DNA of 64,000 nt from Streptomyces broussonetiae (GTDB lineage Bacteria > Actinomycetota > Actinomycetes > Streptomycetales > Streptomycetaceae): the NCBI RefSeq assembly GCF_009796285.1, contig NZ_CP047020.1, forward strand, positions 3,844,001 to 3,908,000. The letters are read 5' to 3'. The position numbers and the translations under genes are program-made. Positions 47,906 to 55,727 of the stretch are shown in pieces; the first letter of the stretch is position 1; each line of letters starts with the position of its first letter. A model generated the notes under the pieces. That model had not been told where the DNA came from. It saw only the letters and a program-made list of their open reading frames with translations, and did no database searches.

Positions 47906-48880
47906 ATGGCTACATCACGTGAGCATGACTTCCTCTCAAAAGCAGCACTTCGCATTATGGAGAGCGCCTCAGACTCTGGGCTTTTTGGCTACACGGAAGG
48001 GCAACGCAAGCTCTTTGACTTCTCCTGTGATCTCAAACGGGACTGGTCTAAGGTAGTTATAGGGCAAACCCTATGGAAGCACGGCGGGGACGGCATCGAC
48101 AAAGATCTTAGGACTCTCCTCAACGAGAAAGACATCGCTGCCGCCGTATATATAGCGCGCCATGAAAGTCGGCTCCGTTCTCGATTTGCCGAAGTGACTC
48201 AGTCCTATCTCGAAACACCGATGCGAGATCGCCTATCTCGTCTGCGCGTCTTCTGGGTGCCGGCCGACTTTAAGGCAGGGGACGAGGGGATTGAAGAGTC
48301 TATTTACAACTCCTTGAGGGAAGAGATCACGAGAGATCTCCTTATGCACATAACGCTCGGAGGGCTCATACCTCGAGATGTAAAGCGTTTCTCTTCATCA
48401 AGACGACCCGGCCTCCCCGTTGCGATCCTTTCACACGTCAAGAGGTTCGGATATCGCAGCCACAGGCACACAGCGAAGGCGTTGAATGTAAACCTAGAGG
48501 CCCTCAAGTCTGAGACTGATCGACTTTTCATTATCGGGTTCATGGAAAGCGAAAGTCTACAGGGAGGAGAATACCAGGTCACCGAGAGTGGTAATGCAAT
48601 GCTCGACATATGTTCGCGCCTACGCGACTATCTGAACGGAAGTCTTGGCACAGGTAACAGGAATGAAGGCTTCGAGCATATATGCAGCCTGCTGGGAATA
48701 TCCTACTCCTCGATCCCCGTCGCGACTCGCCTTCTCGGCAAGGGCGCTGAGGTAGACATTCAAGACTCCACAGCCCTTCTGCTCCAGCATGTAGCACAAG
48801 CCGATGCAGACGGCTCCGTCGATTGGCCTGCGCCCTACTTCAATTTGCCTTCGACTTCAGCTATTTCGACCTCGAGTTGA
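47906..48880 (+). CDS. Unrecognised protein with a winged-helix-like C-terminal part, third gene of the accessory cluster
   Basis: 324 aa; I do not recognise the family. The N-terminus (FLSKAALRIMESASDSGLFG, then FDFSCDLKRDWSKVVIGQTLW) is mixed alpha/beta. The central part is charged and helical (ESRLRSRFAEVTQSYLETPM). Residues about 170-235 (VAILSHVKRFGYRSHRHTAKAL, then MESESLQGGEYQVTESGNAMLDI) look like a winged helix. The ATG follows TTGGAG by 7 nt and lies 30 bp after the SRA-like gene, so they are probably co-transcribed. Codon and base use are unlike the core genes. Confidence 0.55.
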   Translation: MATSREHDFLSKAALRIMESASDSGLFGYTEGQRKLFDFSCDLKRDWSKVVIGQTLWKHGGDGIDKDLRTLLNEKDIAAAVYIARHESRLRSRFAEVTQSYLETPMRDRLSRLRVFWVPADFKAGDEGIEESIYNSLREEITRDLLMHITLGGLIPRDVKRFSSSRRPGLPVAILSHVKRFGYRSHRHTAKALNVNLEALKSETDRLFIIGFMESESLQGGEYQVTESGNAMLDICSRLRDYLNGSLGTGNRNEGFEHICSLLGISYSSIPVATRLLGKGAEVDIQDSTALLLQHVAQADADGSVDWPAPYFNLPSTSAISTSS

Positions 48881-49009
48881 GTCGAGACGCGATGTTGTGT
48901 CGCGTCGCCGTAGCGGAGGGGGCGCCGGAGGAGGGCTCACGATTGCAGGCTGCCGCAGGCCAGGGGCAGCCAACCGACGTAGCTGGGCGTCTTCGATAGC
49001 CTGTCCCTC

Positions 49010-49672
49010 GTGATTCGCGCAGTGGTCTTCGACGTAGGTGAGTGCCTGGTAGACGAGACCAGGGAGTACGGGGCCTGGGCTGACTGGTTGGGGGTGCCGC
49101 GGCACACGTTTCATGCAATGTTCGGGGCCGTCATCGCGCAGGGGCGGGACTACCGGGAGGTCTTCCAGGTGTTTCAGCCCGGGTTCGATCTCTACGAAGA
49201 ACGGGAGAAGCGGGCCGCTGCCGGGCAGCCAGAGTCGTTCGGGGAAGAGGATCTGTACGCCGATGTCCGCCCAACCCTGAGGCACCTCCGGGGTAGCGGC
49301 CTATGGCTAGGCATTGCTGGGAACCAAACCGTCCGCGCAGGACGTATCTTGCGCAAGTTGTTCCTGGATGACGTTGATCTGATCGGTACCTCGGACGACT
49401 GGGGAGCCAGCAAGCCTGACCTGGAGTTCTTCAAACGGGTTACCGACGCCGTGCCGTTCGACGGCGCCGAGATTCTCTATGTCGGAGATCGCTGCGACAA
49501 CGACATCCGTCCAGCTCGCGACGTAGGCATGCACACCGCGCTGGTGCATCGTGGGCCCTGGGCGACGGTTCAGTGGAACAGCGTTGAGGCCAGGGAGCTC
49601 CCTACTTTTCGAGTGGAGAGTCTGATGGAACTACCCAAAGCCATTGGTAAGTTCAACGGCTCAGTGCGCTGA
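49010..49672 (+). CDS. HAD family hydrolase
   Basis: 220 aa. Motif I FDVGECLVDE keeps the nucleophile Asp, but the usual acid/base Asp two residues later is Gly-Glu (DVGE). Motif II IAGNQT, lysine in GASKPDLEFFK and motif III GDRCDNDIRPA are normal. The Asp-to-Glu change is unusual and may alter activity. The GTG start lacks a strong ribosome site. It sits between the defence-like genes and the XRE/TPR regulator. Confidence 0.75.
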   Translation: MIRAVVFDVGECLVDETREYGAWADWLGVPRHTFHAMFGAVIAQGRDYREVFQVFQPGFDLYEEREKRAAAGQPESFGEEDLYADVRPTLRHLRGSGLWLGIAGNQTVRAGRILRKLFLDDVDLIGTSDDWGASKPDLEFFKRVTDAVPFDGAEILYVGDRCDNDIRPARDVGMHTALVHRGPWATVQWNSVEARELPTFRVESLMELPKAIGKFNGSVR

Positions 49673-50930
49673 TCGTCGTTGACCAGTCGTACAAGCGGTC
49701 GTCAAGGTCGCGCACGCAGCGCTCATGTTGATAGGGCGCCAGTGCGCGGCGGACTTCGCGTACTCGATCCATGCCAGTGGCGTACCAGGTGACCGCCATC
49801 TGGTCCAATGCCTTACCCGCGTAGTCACACGCCTTCTCGGAATCTCCCGACGCTGCCTCCACAGCCGCCAAGTCGCCGTAAATCACCGAACGTTGCTTGT
49901 CCTCGGCAGGAGTCATCGAAGTCAAAGCGCTGAGCAGACTCTCACGGGCCTGAGGGAGATGGCCCGCGATCATCTGCGTGTTTCCTTTGAAGGCAGCCAA
50001 ACGAGCCGGAGAGAACCAGTCCATCCACTCCGGCGACGGGTGTTCATTACCGGCAGCCAAGACGTCCTCGGCGTGCCCGATCAGGTGCAGAGCGGTGCGT
50101 GTGCTACCGCACCTGGTTTCGCACTCCGCCTCCACCGCGTCCAGCCAAGCGAGGAATTCGGCTGACGCGGAGGCGCGTCGGGCATAGGTGCGAGCGGCTG
50201 TCATCCGCTCCAGAGCGCCGTCACGGTCCGCCACCCAGCCGGGCATAAACGCCATGTGCGCGAGGATCGCCGAGCCTAGTAGCGGATCATCTGCTTCGCC
50301 AGCAGCTTGCAGCGCCAAGAGGAGAGTGTCGTTGGCAGCGCTCGCTTCGCGGAGGTCGAAGAACTCGATACGCCCCGCCAGGAGATAGGTCTCCGCCAGC
50401 GCGGCCGCTACCGTTTGACGTGTGGAGTCCGTGGTCTCCGGCAGCAGGGCGCAGCCCAATCTCGCGTGAGCGACAACGGCAGGATGTAGTTGGGCTGGGG
50501 CGACGGACCAGTACAGCCTTCTGTGGGACCGAGTGACTGCCAGGAAGTCCGTGCCGACCGTTGAAGGCTGCGCCACCGCGGCATCTCGGCGGGGCTGGGA
50601 TGCCGCGCTCAAGGAAGCCGGGCCTCCTCCAAGCGAAGTACGCCGCGCGGAGTCTGTGCGCTGCAAGCCATCGGAGCCCCACGGGGGCGTGAATCCAAGC
50701 GCTTCCATGTTCTGGCCCAGCAAGTGGACGAGCACCCGTTGGCAGTCAGGCTGAGGCCAGGGCGGGCTGTCCGACTCCCAACGGCGGACCTGCCGTACTC
50801 CGATGGAGAGCCCACGAAGCCCCATGTCCTGTGCGTGTTGGGTGAGGGCTGCTGCCAAGTCCTGCTGGGAGTTGAATCCGGCGGCCACACGAGCTGCCTT
50901 GAGCCGGGTATTGCCGGTGGACCTAGGCAC
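49653..50930 (-). CDS. XRE-type helix-turn-helix regulator with TPR-like C-terminal domain
   Basis: 425 aa. The start GTG 50930 follows AGGAGG by 7 nt. The first 75 residues form a helix-turn-helix (LKAARVAAGFNSQQDLAAALTQHAQ, then VRQVRRWES), and the rest is helical with repeats such as TRQTVAAALAETYLLAGRIE. Large regulators of this build are common in Streptomyces and often bind peptides or small signals. Overlaps the HAD gene at its 3' end by 20 bp and is divergent from two unknown genes. Confidence 0.77.
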   Translation of the reverse strand: MPRSTGNTRLKAARVAAGFNSQQDLAAALTQHAQDMGLRGLSIGVRQVRRWESDSPPWPQPDCQRVLVHLLGQNMEALGFTPPWGSDGLQRTDSARRTSLGGGPASLSAASQPRRDAAVAQPSTVGTDFLAVTRSHRRLYWSVAPAQLHPAVVAHARLGCALLPETTDSTRQTVAAALAETYLLAGRIEFFDLREASAANDTLLLALQAAGEADDPLLGSAILAHMAFMPGWVADRDGALERMTAARTYARRASASAEFLAWLDAVEAECETRCGSTRTALHLIGHAEDVLAAGNEHPSPEWMDWFSPARLAAFKGNTQMIAGHLPQARESLLSALTSMTPAEDKQRSVIYGDLAAVEAASGDSEKACDYAGKALDQMAVTWYATGMDRVREVRRALAPYQHERCVRDLDDRLYDWSTTISALSR

Positions 50931-51124
50931 TGGGACACCTCCTGCTACGGCTTCTGTAACACTCCCACACTGTGTCCTCTGTTGGGTATGGATTCCCTCA
51001 CAAGAGGCCATAGAGGTCCTGTTTGCGGCCTCCAAGTGTCCTATCCAAGTCCTCGATTGTGCTGCTCAGTTGCTGAAGGCTTGAACACACATCGACCGGG
51101 ACCCGGGAAGTGGAGGGTGGCTCG

Positions 51125-51631
51125 TTGGATACGCAAGAGGCCTTGGACAGAGCTGTTGGCGAATGGCTCGCCCGCGCCCATCCGGCACCAGAGCGGGCAC
51201 GGGCGGAGTGGTCATCTCAGGGCGTCGCGTTACTTCCTCTCGGAGTTCGCTTCGCCGCTGTACGCATGCCTGCAGCCGTAGTGCACGCCGCTGTGGGTTC
51301 GCGTGACCTGGACGATGTGGCGCCTGCGCTTGGTAGGGCGCTAGGCGGGTCGATCATCTACGACCGTCGTGCCATGGGTGAGACGTACTACGCCCTGATT
51401 CAGGCCCATGCCGGTCTGGTCTGGGCGTATGACGACGTCGCCACCTGCCTCGGTCAGGGCGTGTACCTCGGAGTGCCACGGCTCGACCAGCAACAGCCAC
51501 CGGGCACGTACTGGGTGATCCCGCCCCGCTACGAGGGCGACCTGTGCGCACCGCGGTCGATCATCGCTTTGATCGAAGCGGGGCAGGCGCGACAACGGGC
51601 CGCCTCAGAGCGTGAGGGATCCCATCGCTGA
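51125..51631 (+). CDS. Unknown protein, first of a pair
   Basis: 168 aa from a TTG with GGAGGG upstream (the GTG at 51110 is an alternative). It contains ALDRAVGEWLARAHPAPERA, then QGVALLPLGVRFAAVRMPA and GTYWVIPPRYEGDLCAPRSI, a layout seen in small actinobacterial proteins next to XRE regulators, but I cannot name the family. Co-directional with the following gene, with 2 bp between them. Confidence 0.65.
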   Translation: MDTQEALDRAVGEWLARAHPAPERARAEWSSQGVALLPLGVRFAAVRMPAAVVHAAVGSRDLDDVAPALGRALGGSIIYDRRAMGETYYALIQAHAGLVWAYDDVATCLGQGVYLGVPRLDQQQPPGTYWVIPPRYEGDLCAPRSIIALIEAGQARQRAASEREGSHR

Positions 51632-51633
51632 GG

Positions 51634-52209
51634 ATGCTCTCCTCCGGCCGGTACCGGCCCCCGCGGGGAGTCCGGGACCGGTTCCCCTCGACCTTCTCGA
51701 TCTTCGTGGCCCGATGGGAACGACCAGTGCATCACCACGGCTATCTCTGGGTGGGGGCGAAAGAGCGTTTCGATCAGGAAGCCCTCCGGCGGCCGCCACA
51801 TCCTGAGCCGCCCCCGGCCGGATGCAGGCCGGAGCTGATCCAGCGCTACCGGGAGGTCGCGGCGGAGTTCCCGACTGTGGATCTTCCTCCGTTGGAAACG
51901 GCTTACTGGCTCTTCAAGCCGCGTTCGTTGGTTCGGGGCACGTGGGACGAGCCGAACGATGCGGCTGCCTGGGTCGGGGCGTGTGTGGCCGAGTACGCGC
52001 CCCGGTTCGCCTCCGAACGGGCGCGGGGCTTCACCGATTTCGCCGTGTTGGTCAACTCCGCGACCGAGAGGCTCGGTTCAGGTGGTGACGTGTCGCTCGG
52101 GTTCTATCTCGAGCGCCCCTCGTATCTGTCTCTCGCAGTGGTGACGTGTTCTCCGAACCGTTCGAAGCCCGAACTGACCTGTCCCGTCGGACCAGGAGCC
52201 ATCTCGTGA
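51634..52209 (+). CDS. Unknown protein, second of a pair
   Basis: 191 aa. No recognised domain. Contains LPPLETAYWLFKPRSLVRGT and EYAPRFASERARGFTDFAV, giving an acidic, probably cytosolic protein. Directly follows the previous gene, so the two are likely translated together and under control of the divergent XRE regulator. Confidence 0.65.
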   Translation: MLSSGRYRPPRGVRDRFPSTFSIFVARWERPVHHHGYLWVGAKERFDQEALRRPPHPEPPPAGCRPELIQRYREVAAEFPTVDLPPLETAYWLFKPRSLVRGTWDEPNDAAAWVGACVAEYAPRFASERARGFTDFAVLVNSATERLGSGGDVSLGFYLERPSYLSLAVVTCSPNRSKPELTCPVGPGAIS

Positions 52210-52219
52210 GCCCCGGCAG

Positions 52220-53032
52220 CTAGGCCTCGCCCCTCCGGCTCGTCCTCCACAGCTCCCCCAGCTCCTCCGCCACCCCCGGCGCCGCCAGCAGCAGTGGCTC
52301 GTCGTATGCGGGGGTCGAAGGGAGGGCAACCGCCCCCGCCTCCACCCCGATCAGGTACGCCGGCAGGCCGTCCACCGCGTGGAACTCGCCGATCGCCGCT
52401 GCCGTGGCCCGGCCCGCGGCCACCTGGGACAGGGAGAGGGCCGTGGAGCCCATCACCCTGGTCGTGCAGTGGCGGTCGGACAGGGCGGACAGGAGGGGGT
52501 CCAGGCCGGGCCAGTGGTGGTGGGCTGCCCATTCCGTCAGGAAGAGGTGGCCGGTGAGGGTGGTGTGCGAGGCTGCGTGGATCGGAGTGCCGTTCAGCGT
52601 CGCGCCTCTGCCTCGGATTGCCGTGAACACCTCTCCGCGCCACGGGTCGGCCACCAGGCCGAGCAGCGGCGTGCCGTCGGCGGCCACCAGGCCCAGGGAG
52701 AAGGAGCACCAGCCGATGCCGTGGGCGTAGTTGGTCGTTCCGTCCACCGGGTCCACGACCCAGTACGGGGCGTTCGGCGTCTCGGGTTCGTGGACGCCGT
52801 ATTCCTCGCCCTCGATGCCGTGCTGCGGGAACGCCGCCCGCAGGATCGTGCGGATGTGTGCCTCGATCGTCTCGTCCGTCGGCGTCACGATGTCCGCAGG
52901 GCCCGCCTTCTCCCGTACCTCTTCCCGTGCCTCGCCTTCGCGCGGGCGGCGGATCGTCTCCGATGCCCAGGCGGCCAGCTCGGTCGCGACCGTCAGCGCC
53001 TCGTTGAGGATGGGGTCCTGCTCGTCGTTCAC
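52220..53032 (-). CDS. Inositol monophosphatase family protein
   Basis: 270 aa from a GTG (53032; 53041 also possible). The metal-binding signatures are visible: GIEGEEYG and WVVDPVDGTTNYAHGI, with IGEFHAVDGLPAY in place of the typical WDxAA segment. The family includes myo-inositol and histidinol phosphatases, all using two or three magnesium ions. Not near any pathway genes, so the exact substrate is open. Confidence 0.85.
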   Translation of the reverse strand: MNDEQDPILNEALTVATELAAWASETIRRPREGEAREEVREKAGPADIVTPTDETIEAHIRTILRAAFPQHGIEGEEYGVHEPETPNAPYWVVDPVDGTTNYAHGIGWCSFSLGLVAADGTPLLGLVADPWRGEVFTAIRGRGATLNGTPIHAASHTTLTGHLFLTEWAAHHHWPGLDPLLSALSDRHCTTRVMGSTALSLSQVAAGRATAAAIGEFHAVDGLPAYLIGVEAGAVALPSTPAYDEPLLLAAPGVAEELGELWRTSRRGEA

Positions 53033-53196
53033 TGAGTTCACCACCTGGCAGGTCAGCGTCAGGGTCAGCTCCGAGGCAGGATGGCATGGTCCGGCGAACG
53101 GCGAACGATCCCGGCGGGGCTGGTGTACGACGCCCCGGAGGCGCTCGTTAGCCTCAGCACCAGACAAAGATCAAAGAGGTGGATGAGGAGGCAGTC

Positions 53197-53499
53197 ATGG
53201 CCAAGGTTCCCAGCGCGGTCGTTGCCGCGAGTGGGCTCGTCGGTGGGTATGGCGTTGCCCGGTGGACCAAGAAGCGGCAGCTGGGTGGGGCCGTGCTGGC
53301 CGTTGCCGGGGTCACTGCCGCGCAGCAGTGGCGCAAGCAGGCCGGCGGGAAGGCCGCCGGTGCGCTCGGCGCCGCGTACGTCGCCGCGTTCGCCGGGTCC
53401 CACCCGCTGGCCAAGAAGGTCGGCGCCTGGCCGTCCGTCCTCGGTGTCGCGGGCGCCGTCGCCCTCGCCTCCTGGGCCGTCGCCGACCGCAAGGCCTAG
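53197..53499 (+). CDS. Small hydrophobic protein of unknown function
   Basis: 100 aa. Begins MAKVPSAVVAASGLVGGYGV and has hydrophobic stretches (GGAVLAVAGVTAA, SVLGVAGAVALASWAVADRK), so probably membrane-associated. GGAGG lies 5 nt before the ATG. Followed directly by a 23-bp tandem repeat array. Confidence 0.7.
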   Translation: MAKVPSAVVAASGLVGGYGVARWTKKRQLGGAVLAVAGVTAAQQWRKQAGGKAAGALGAAYVAAFAGSHPLAKKVGAWPSVLGVAGAVALASWAVADRKA

Positions 53500-53660
53500 G
53501 CAGGACCAGCCGCAAGGCCCCAGCAGGACCGGCCGCAAGGCCCCAGCAGGACCGGCCACGACTCCCGGGCAGGACCGGCCACAACGCCCTGGCAGGACCG
53601 GCCGCAACGCCCGGGCAGGACCGGCCCAAGGCCCAAGCAGGACCGCGGCCGTCGCCGTCA
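53500..53660. repeat. Minisatellite: about seven tandem 23-bp units
   Basis: Units begin at 53500, 53523, 53546, 53569, 53592, 53615 and 53637 and start GCAGGACCGGCC followed by a more variable GCAAGGCCCCA part; the last two are shorter or degenerate. The 309-bp gap 53500-53808 holds this array and no gene that I can support. Confidence 0.8.
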
Positions 53661-53808
53661 AGGCCTGAGCCAACCCGGCGGCCGAGGCCCGGACAGGGCC
53701 GGCCGTCCGGCGGATCAGGGCCCCAGGCCGGTTGTGGCCAGGCACACACTCGAAAGTGCCTGCGTGTCCACGTCAGGTGAACACCCGGGCACTTCTAGGA
53801 TCATGGTC

Positions 53809-54087
53809 ATGGACATAGTGGGTTTTCTCGCACTGGCTCTGGCTGCGGTCGGGGGCATCGTCAGCATCGGGAGCCGGATCACGCAGGCTGATCAGCGTCT
53901 CGCGCGCGTCGAGCGCAAGCTCGACCTGATCATGGAGCATCTGGATCTGCGCGAGGAGAACCCGCGGATGGACGAGGTGCTCGCGCTCGTACGCGAGGGC
54001 AAGAAGATCCACGCGATCAAGGTGTACCGGGAGAGCACGGGCGCCGGCCTGAAGGAGGCCAAGGAGGCCGTCGACCGCCTCGGTTAG
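53809..54087 (+). CDS. Small protein with N-terminal membrane helix and ribosomal L7/L12-like C-terminus
   Basis: 92 aa. An N-terminal hydrophobic segment (IVGFLALALAAVGGIVSIG), a charged helix (RVERKLDLIMEHLDLREEN) and a C-terminal KVYRESTGAGLKEAKEAVDRL matching the L7/L12 C-terminal helix pattern. It resembles small L7/L12-like proteins of actinomycetes of unknown role, not the ribosomal stalk protein. ATG 53809 is chosen over 53803 because AGGA is then 8 nt away. Confidence 0.75.
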   Translation: MDIVGFLALALAAVGGIVSIGSRITQADQRLARVERKLDLIMEHLDLREENPRMDEVLALVREGKKIHAIKVYRESTGAGLKEAKEAVDRLG

Positions 54088-54111
54088 CCCCGCCGGCACG
54101 GCGTCCGCCGG

Positions 54112-55062
54112 CTACGGCGTCCCCGCCCTGAACGACCTCCGGTACGCCAGCGGGCTCGTCCCCACCACCCTGCGAAAGCGCTCGCGGAAGGCCGTCGGGG
54201 AGCCGAACCCGCTCTGCGTGGCGATGCGTTCGACCGGGTACGACGTCGTCTCCAGCAGGTACTGGGCCCGCCGTACCCGGGCCCGGTGCAGCCACTGCAG
54301 GGGCGTCGTGCCGGTCTGTTCGCGAAAGCGGCGGTTGAGGGTGCGGGTGCTCATGCCCGCCTTCACCGCGATCTCGTCCACCGTCATGTCACGGTCGCAC
54401 TGGTCCTCCAGCCAGGACAGCAACGGCTCCAGGGTCGCGCCCGACGGGGCCGGGGGCAGGTCGTGGACGATGAACTGGGCCTGGCCGCCCTCCCGTTCCA
54501 GCGGCATCACGGACATCCGGGCCGTGTGCGCGGCGACGGCCGAGCCGAAGTCCTTGCGGATCATGTGCAGGCACATGTCCAGCGCCGCCGCCGCGCCCGC
54601 CGACGTCAGGAACTGGCCGTTGTCGACGTAGAGAACGTTCGGGTCGACCGTCACCCTCGGGTACAGCTCCGCCAGCCGGGCGGCCGCGTACCAGTGCGTC
54701 GTCGCACGCAGACCGTCGAGCAGGCCCGTCGCCGCGAACAGGAAGGCGCCCACGCAGATCGAGGCGATCCGGGTGCCGTTCGCCGCCGCCTCGCGCAGTG
54801 CCTCGGCGACCCCCGGCGGCAGTTCCTGGGCCAGGTCCGCCACCCCCGGCAGGACGATCGTGTCCGCCTCCGCCAGCGCGTCGAGGCCGTACGGCGCCCG
54901 TACGGCGAAGGCGCCCGCGCTCACCTCCTCGCGCGCCGAGCACACCCGCACCCGGTACGGCTCCCGGCCGTCGGGCAGCCGGGCCCGGCCGAAGGTGTCG
55001 ATGGGGACGGAGAGATCGAACGGGACGACTCCGTCCAGCGCCAGTACCGCCACGGTGTGCAT
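54112..55062 (-). CDS. GlxA-family (DJ-1/PfpI) AraC transcriptional regulator
   Basis: 316 aa. N-terminal DJ-1/PfpI-like domain with the cysteine elbow ASICVGAFLFA and C-terminal AraC domain with two helix-turn-helices (MTVDEIAVKAGMSTRTLNRRF, then PVERIATQSGFGSPTAFRERF). The family name is unrelated to the copper oxidase GlxA elsewhere in the window. Divergent from a small membrane protein that it may control. Confidence 0.88.
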   Translation of the reverse strand: MHTVAVLALDGVVPFDLSVPIDTFGRARLPDGREPYRVRVCSAREEVSAGAFAVRAPYGLDALAEADTIVLPGVADLAQELPPGVAEALREAAANGTRIASICVGAFLFAATGLLDGLRATTHWYAAARLAELYPRVTVDPNVLYVDNGQFLTSAGAAAALDMCLHMIRKDFGSAVAAHTARMSVMPLEREGGQAQFIVHDLPPAPSGATLEPLLSWLEDQCDRDMTVDEIAVKAGMSTRTLNRRFREQTGTTPLQWLHRARVRRAQYLLETTSYPVERIATQSGFGSPTAFRERFRRVVGTSPLAYRRSFRAGTP

Positions 55063-55228
55063 GGCAGCATCCTAGGCCGGATCCGGGGGTACGACGGATT
55101 ACGGCCAACCGCTCTCATGCTGGGACCGGTGCGTCGACTTCGTCTTGTTCGCCGTTGGCGGGAAACCGTTGAATACTGGCACTCTCGCCCCTTCTCCCAA
55201 GATCCCCTCCCCGCCTACCGTCACCGCC

Positions 55229-55672
55229 GTGACCAAGTTCCTCCTCGCCGTCCACGTCCTCGCCGCCATCGTCGCCGTCGGACCCGTGACCGTCGCCGCC
55301 AGCATGTTCCCGCCCCTCGCGCGCCGGGCCCTCGCCGCGCCCGGGGACGACGGCACCGCCGGGACCCTGAGCCTCCTGCACCGGATCTGCCGGGTCTACG
55401 CGCTCGTCGGCGTCGTCGTCCCGGTCTTCGGGTTCGCCACCGCGAGCCGGATGGGTGTGCTCGGCAGTGGCTGGCTCATCACGTCGATCGTGCTGACCCT
55501 CCTCGCCGCCGTCGTCCTCGGTGCCCTGGTCCTGCCCGCGCAGGGCGCGTTCGTGGCGGGCGAGGGCACGAACTCCGCACGGCTCGCCATGTTCACCGGC
55601 GTCTTCAACCTGCTGTGGGCCGCCGTGACCGTCCTGATGATCGTGCGGCCCGGATCCACCACCGGTGCCTGA
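55229..55672 (+). CDS. DUF2269-like integral membrane protein
   Basis: 147 aa from GTG 55229. Four hydrophobic segments (KFLLAVHVLAAIVAVGPVTV, VYALVGVVVPVFGFATA, WLITSIVLTLLAAVVLGAL, LLWAAVTVLMIV) as in the DUF2269 family of predicted membrane proteins. No catalytic motif. Divergent from the AraC regulator. Confidence 0.72.
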   Translation: MTKFLLAVHVLAAIVAVGPVTVAASMFPPLARRALAAPGDDGTAGTLSLLHRICRVYALVGVVVPVFGFATASRMGVLGSGWLITSIVLTLLAAVVLGALVLPAQGAFVAGEGTNSARLAMFTGVFNLLWAAVTVLMIVRPGSTTGA

Positions 55673-55727
55673 TGCGCGCCCCGTCCGGCACCGGTGCCTG
55701 ATCACCGGCTCGTGAGGCTCGTGAGGC

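Noticed and set aside
54112..55062. The AraC-type protein as part of the glxA locus
   Set aside because: The 'GlxA family' name for this regulator is coincidental; it is a DJ-1/PfpI-AraC protein 35 kb away from the copper oxidase gene.
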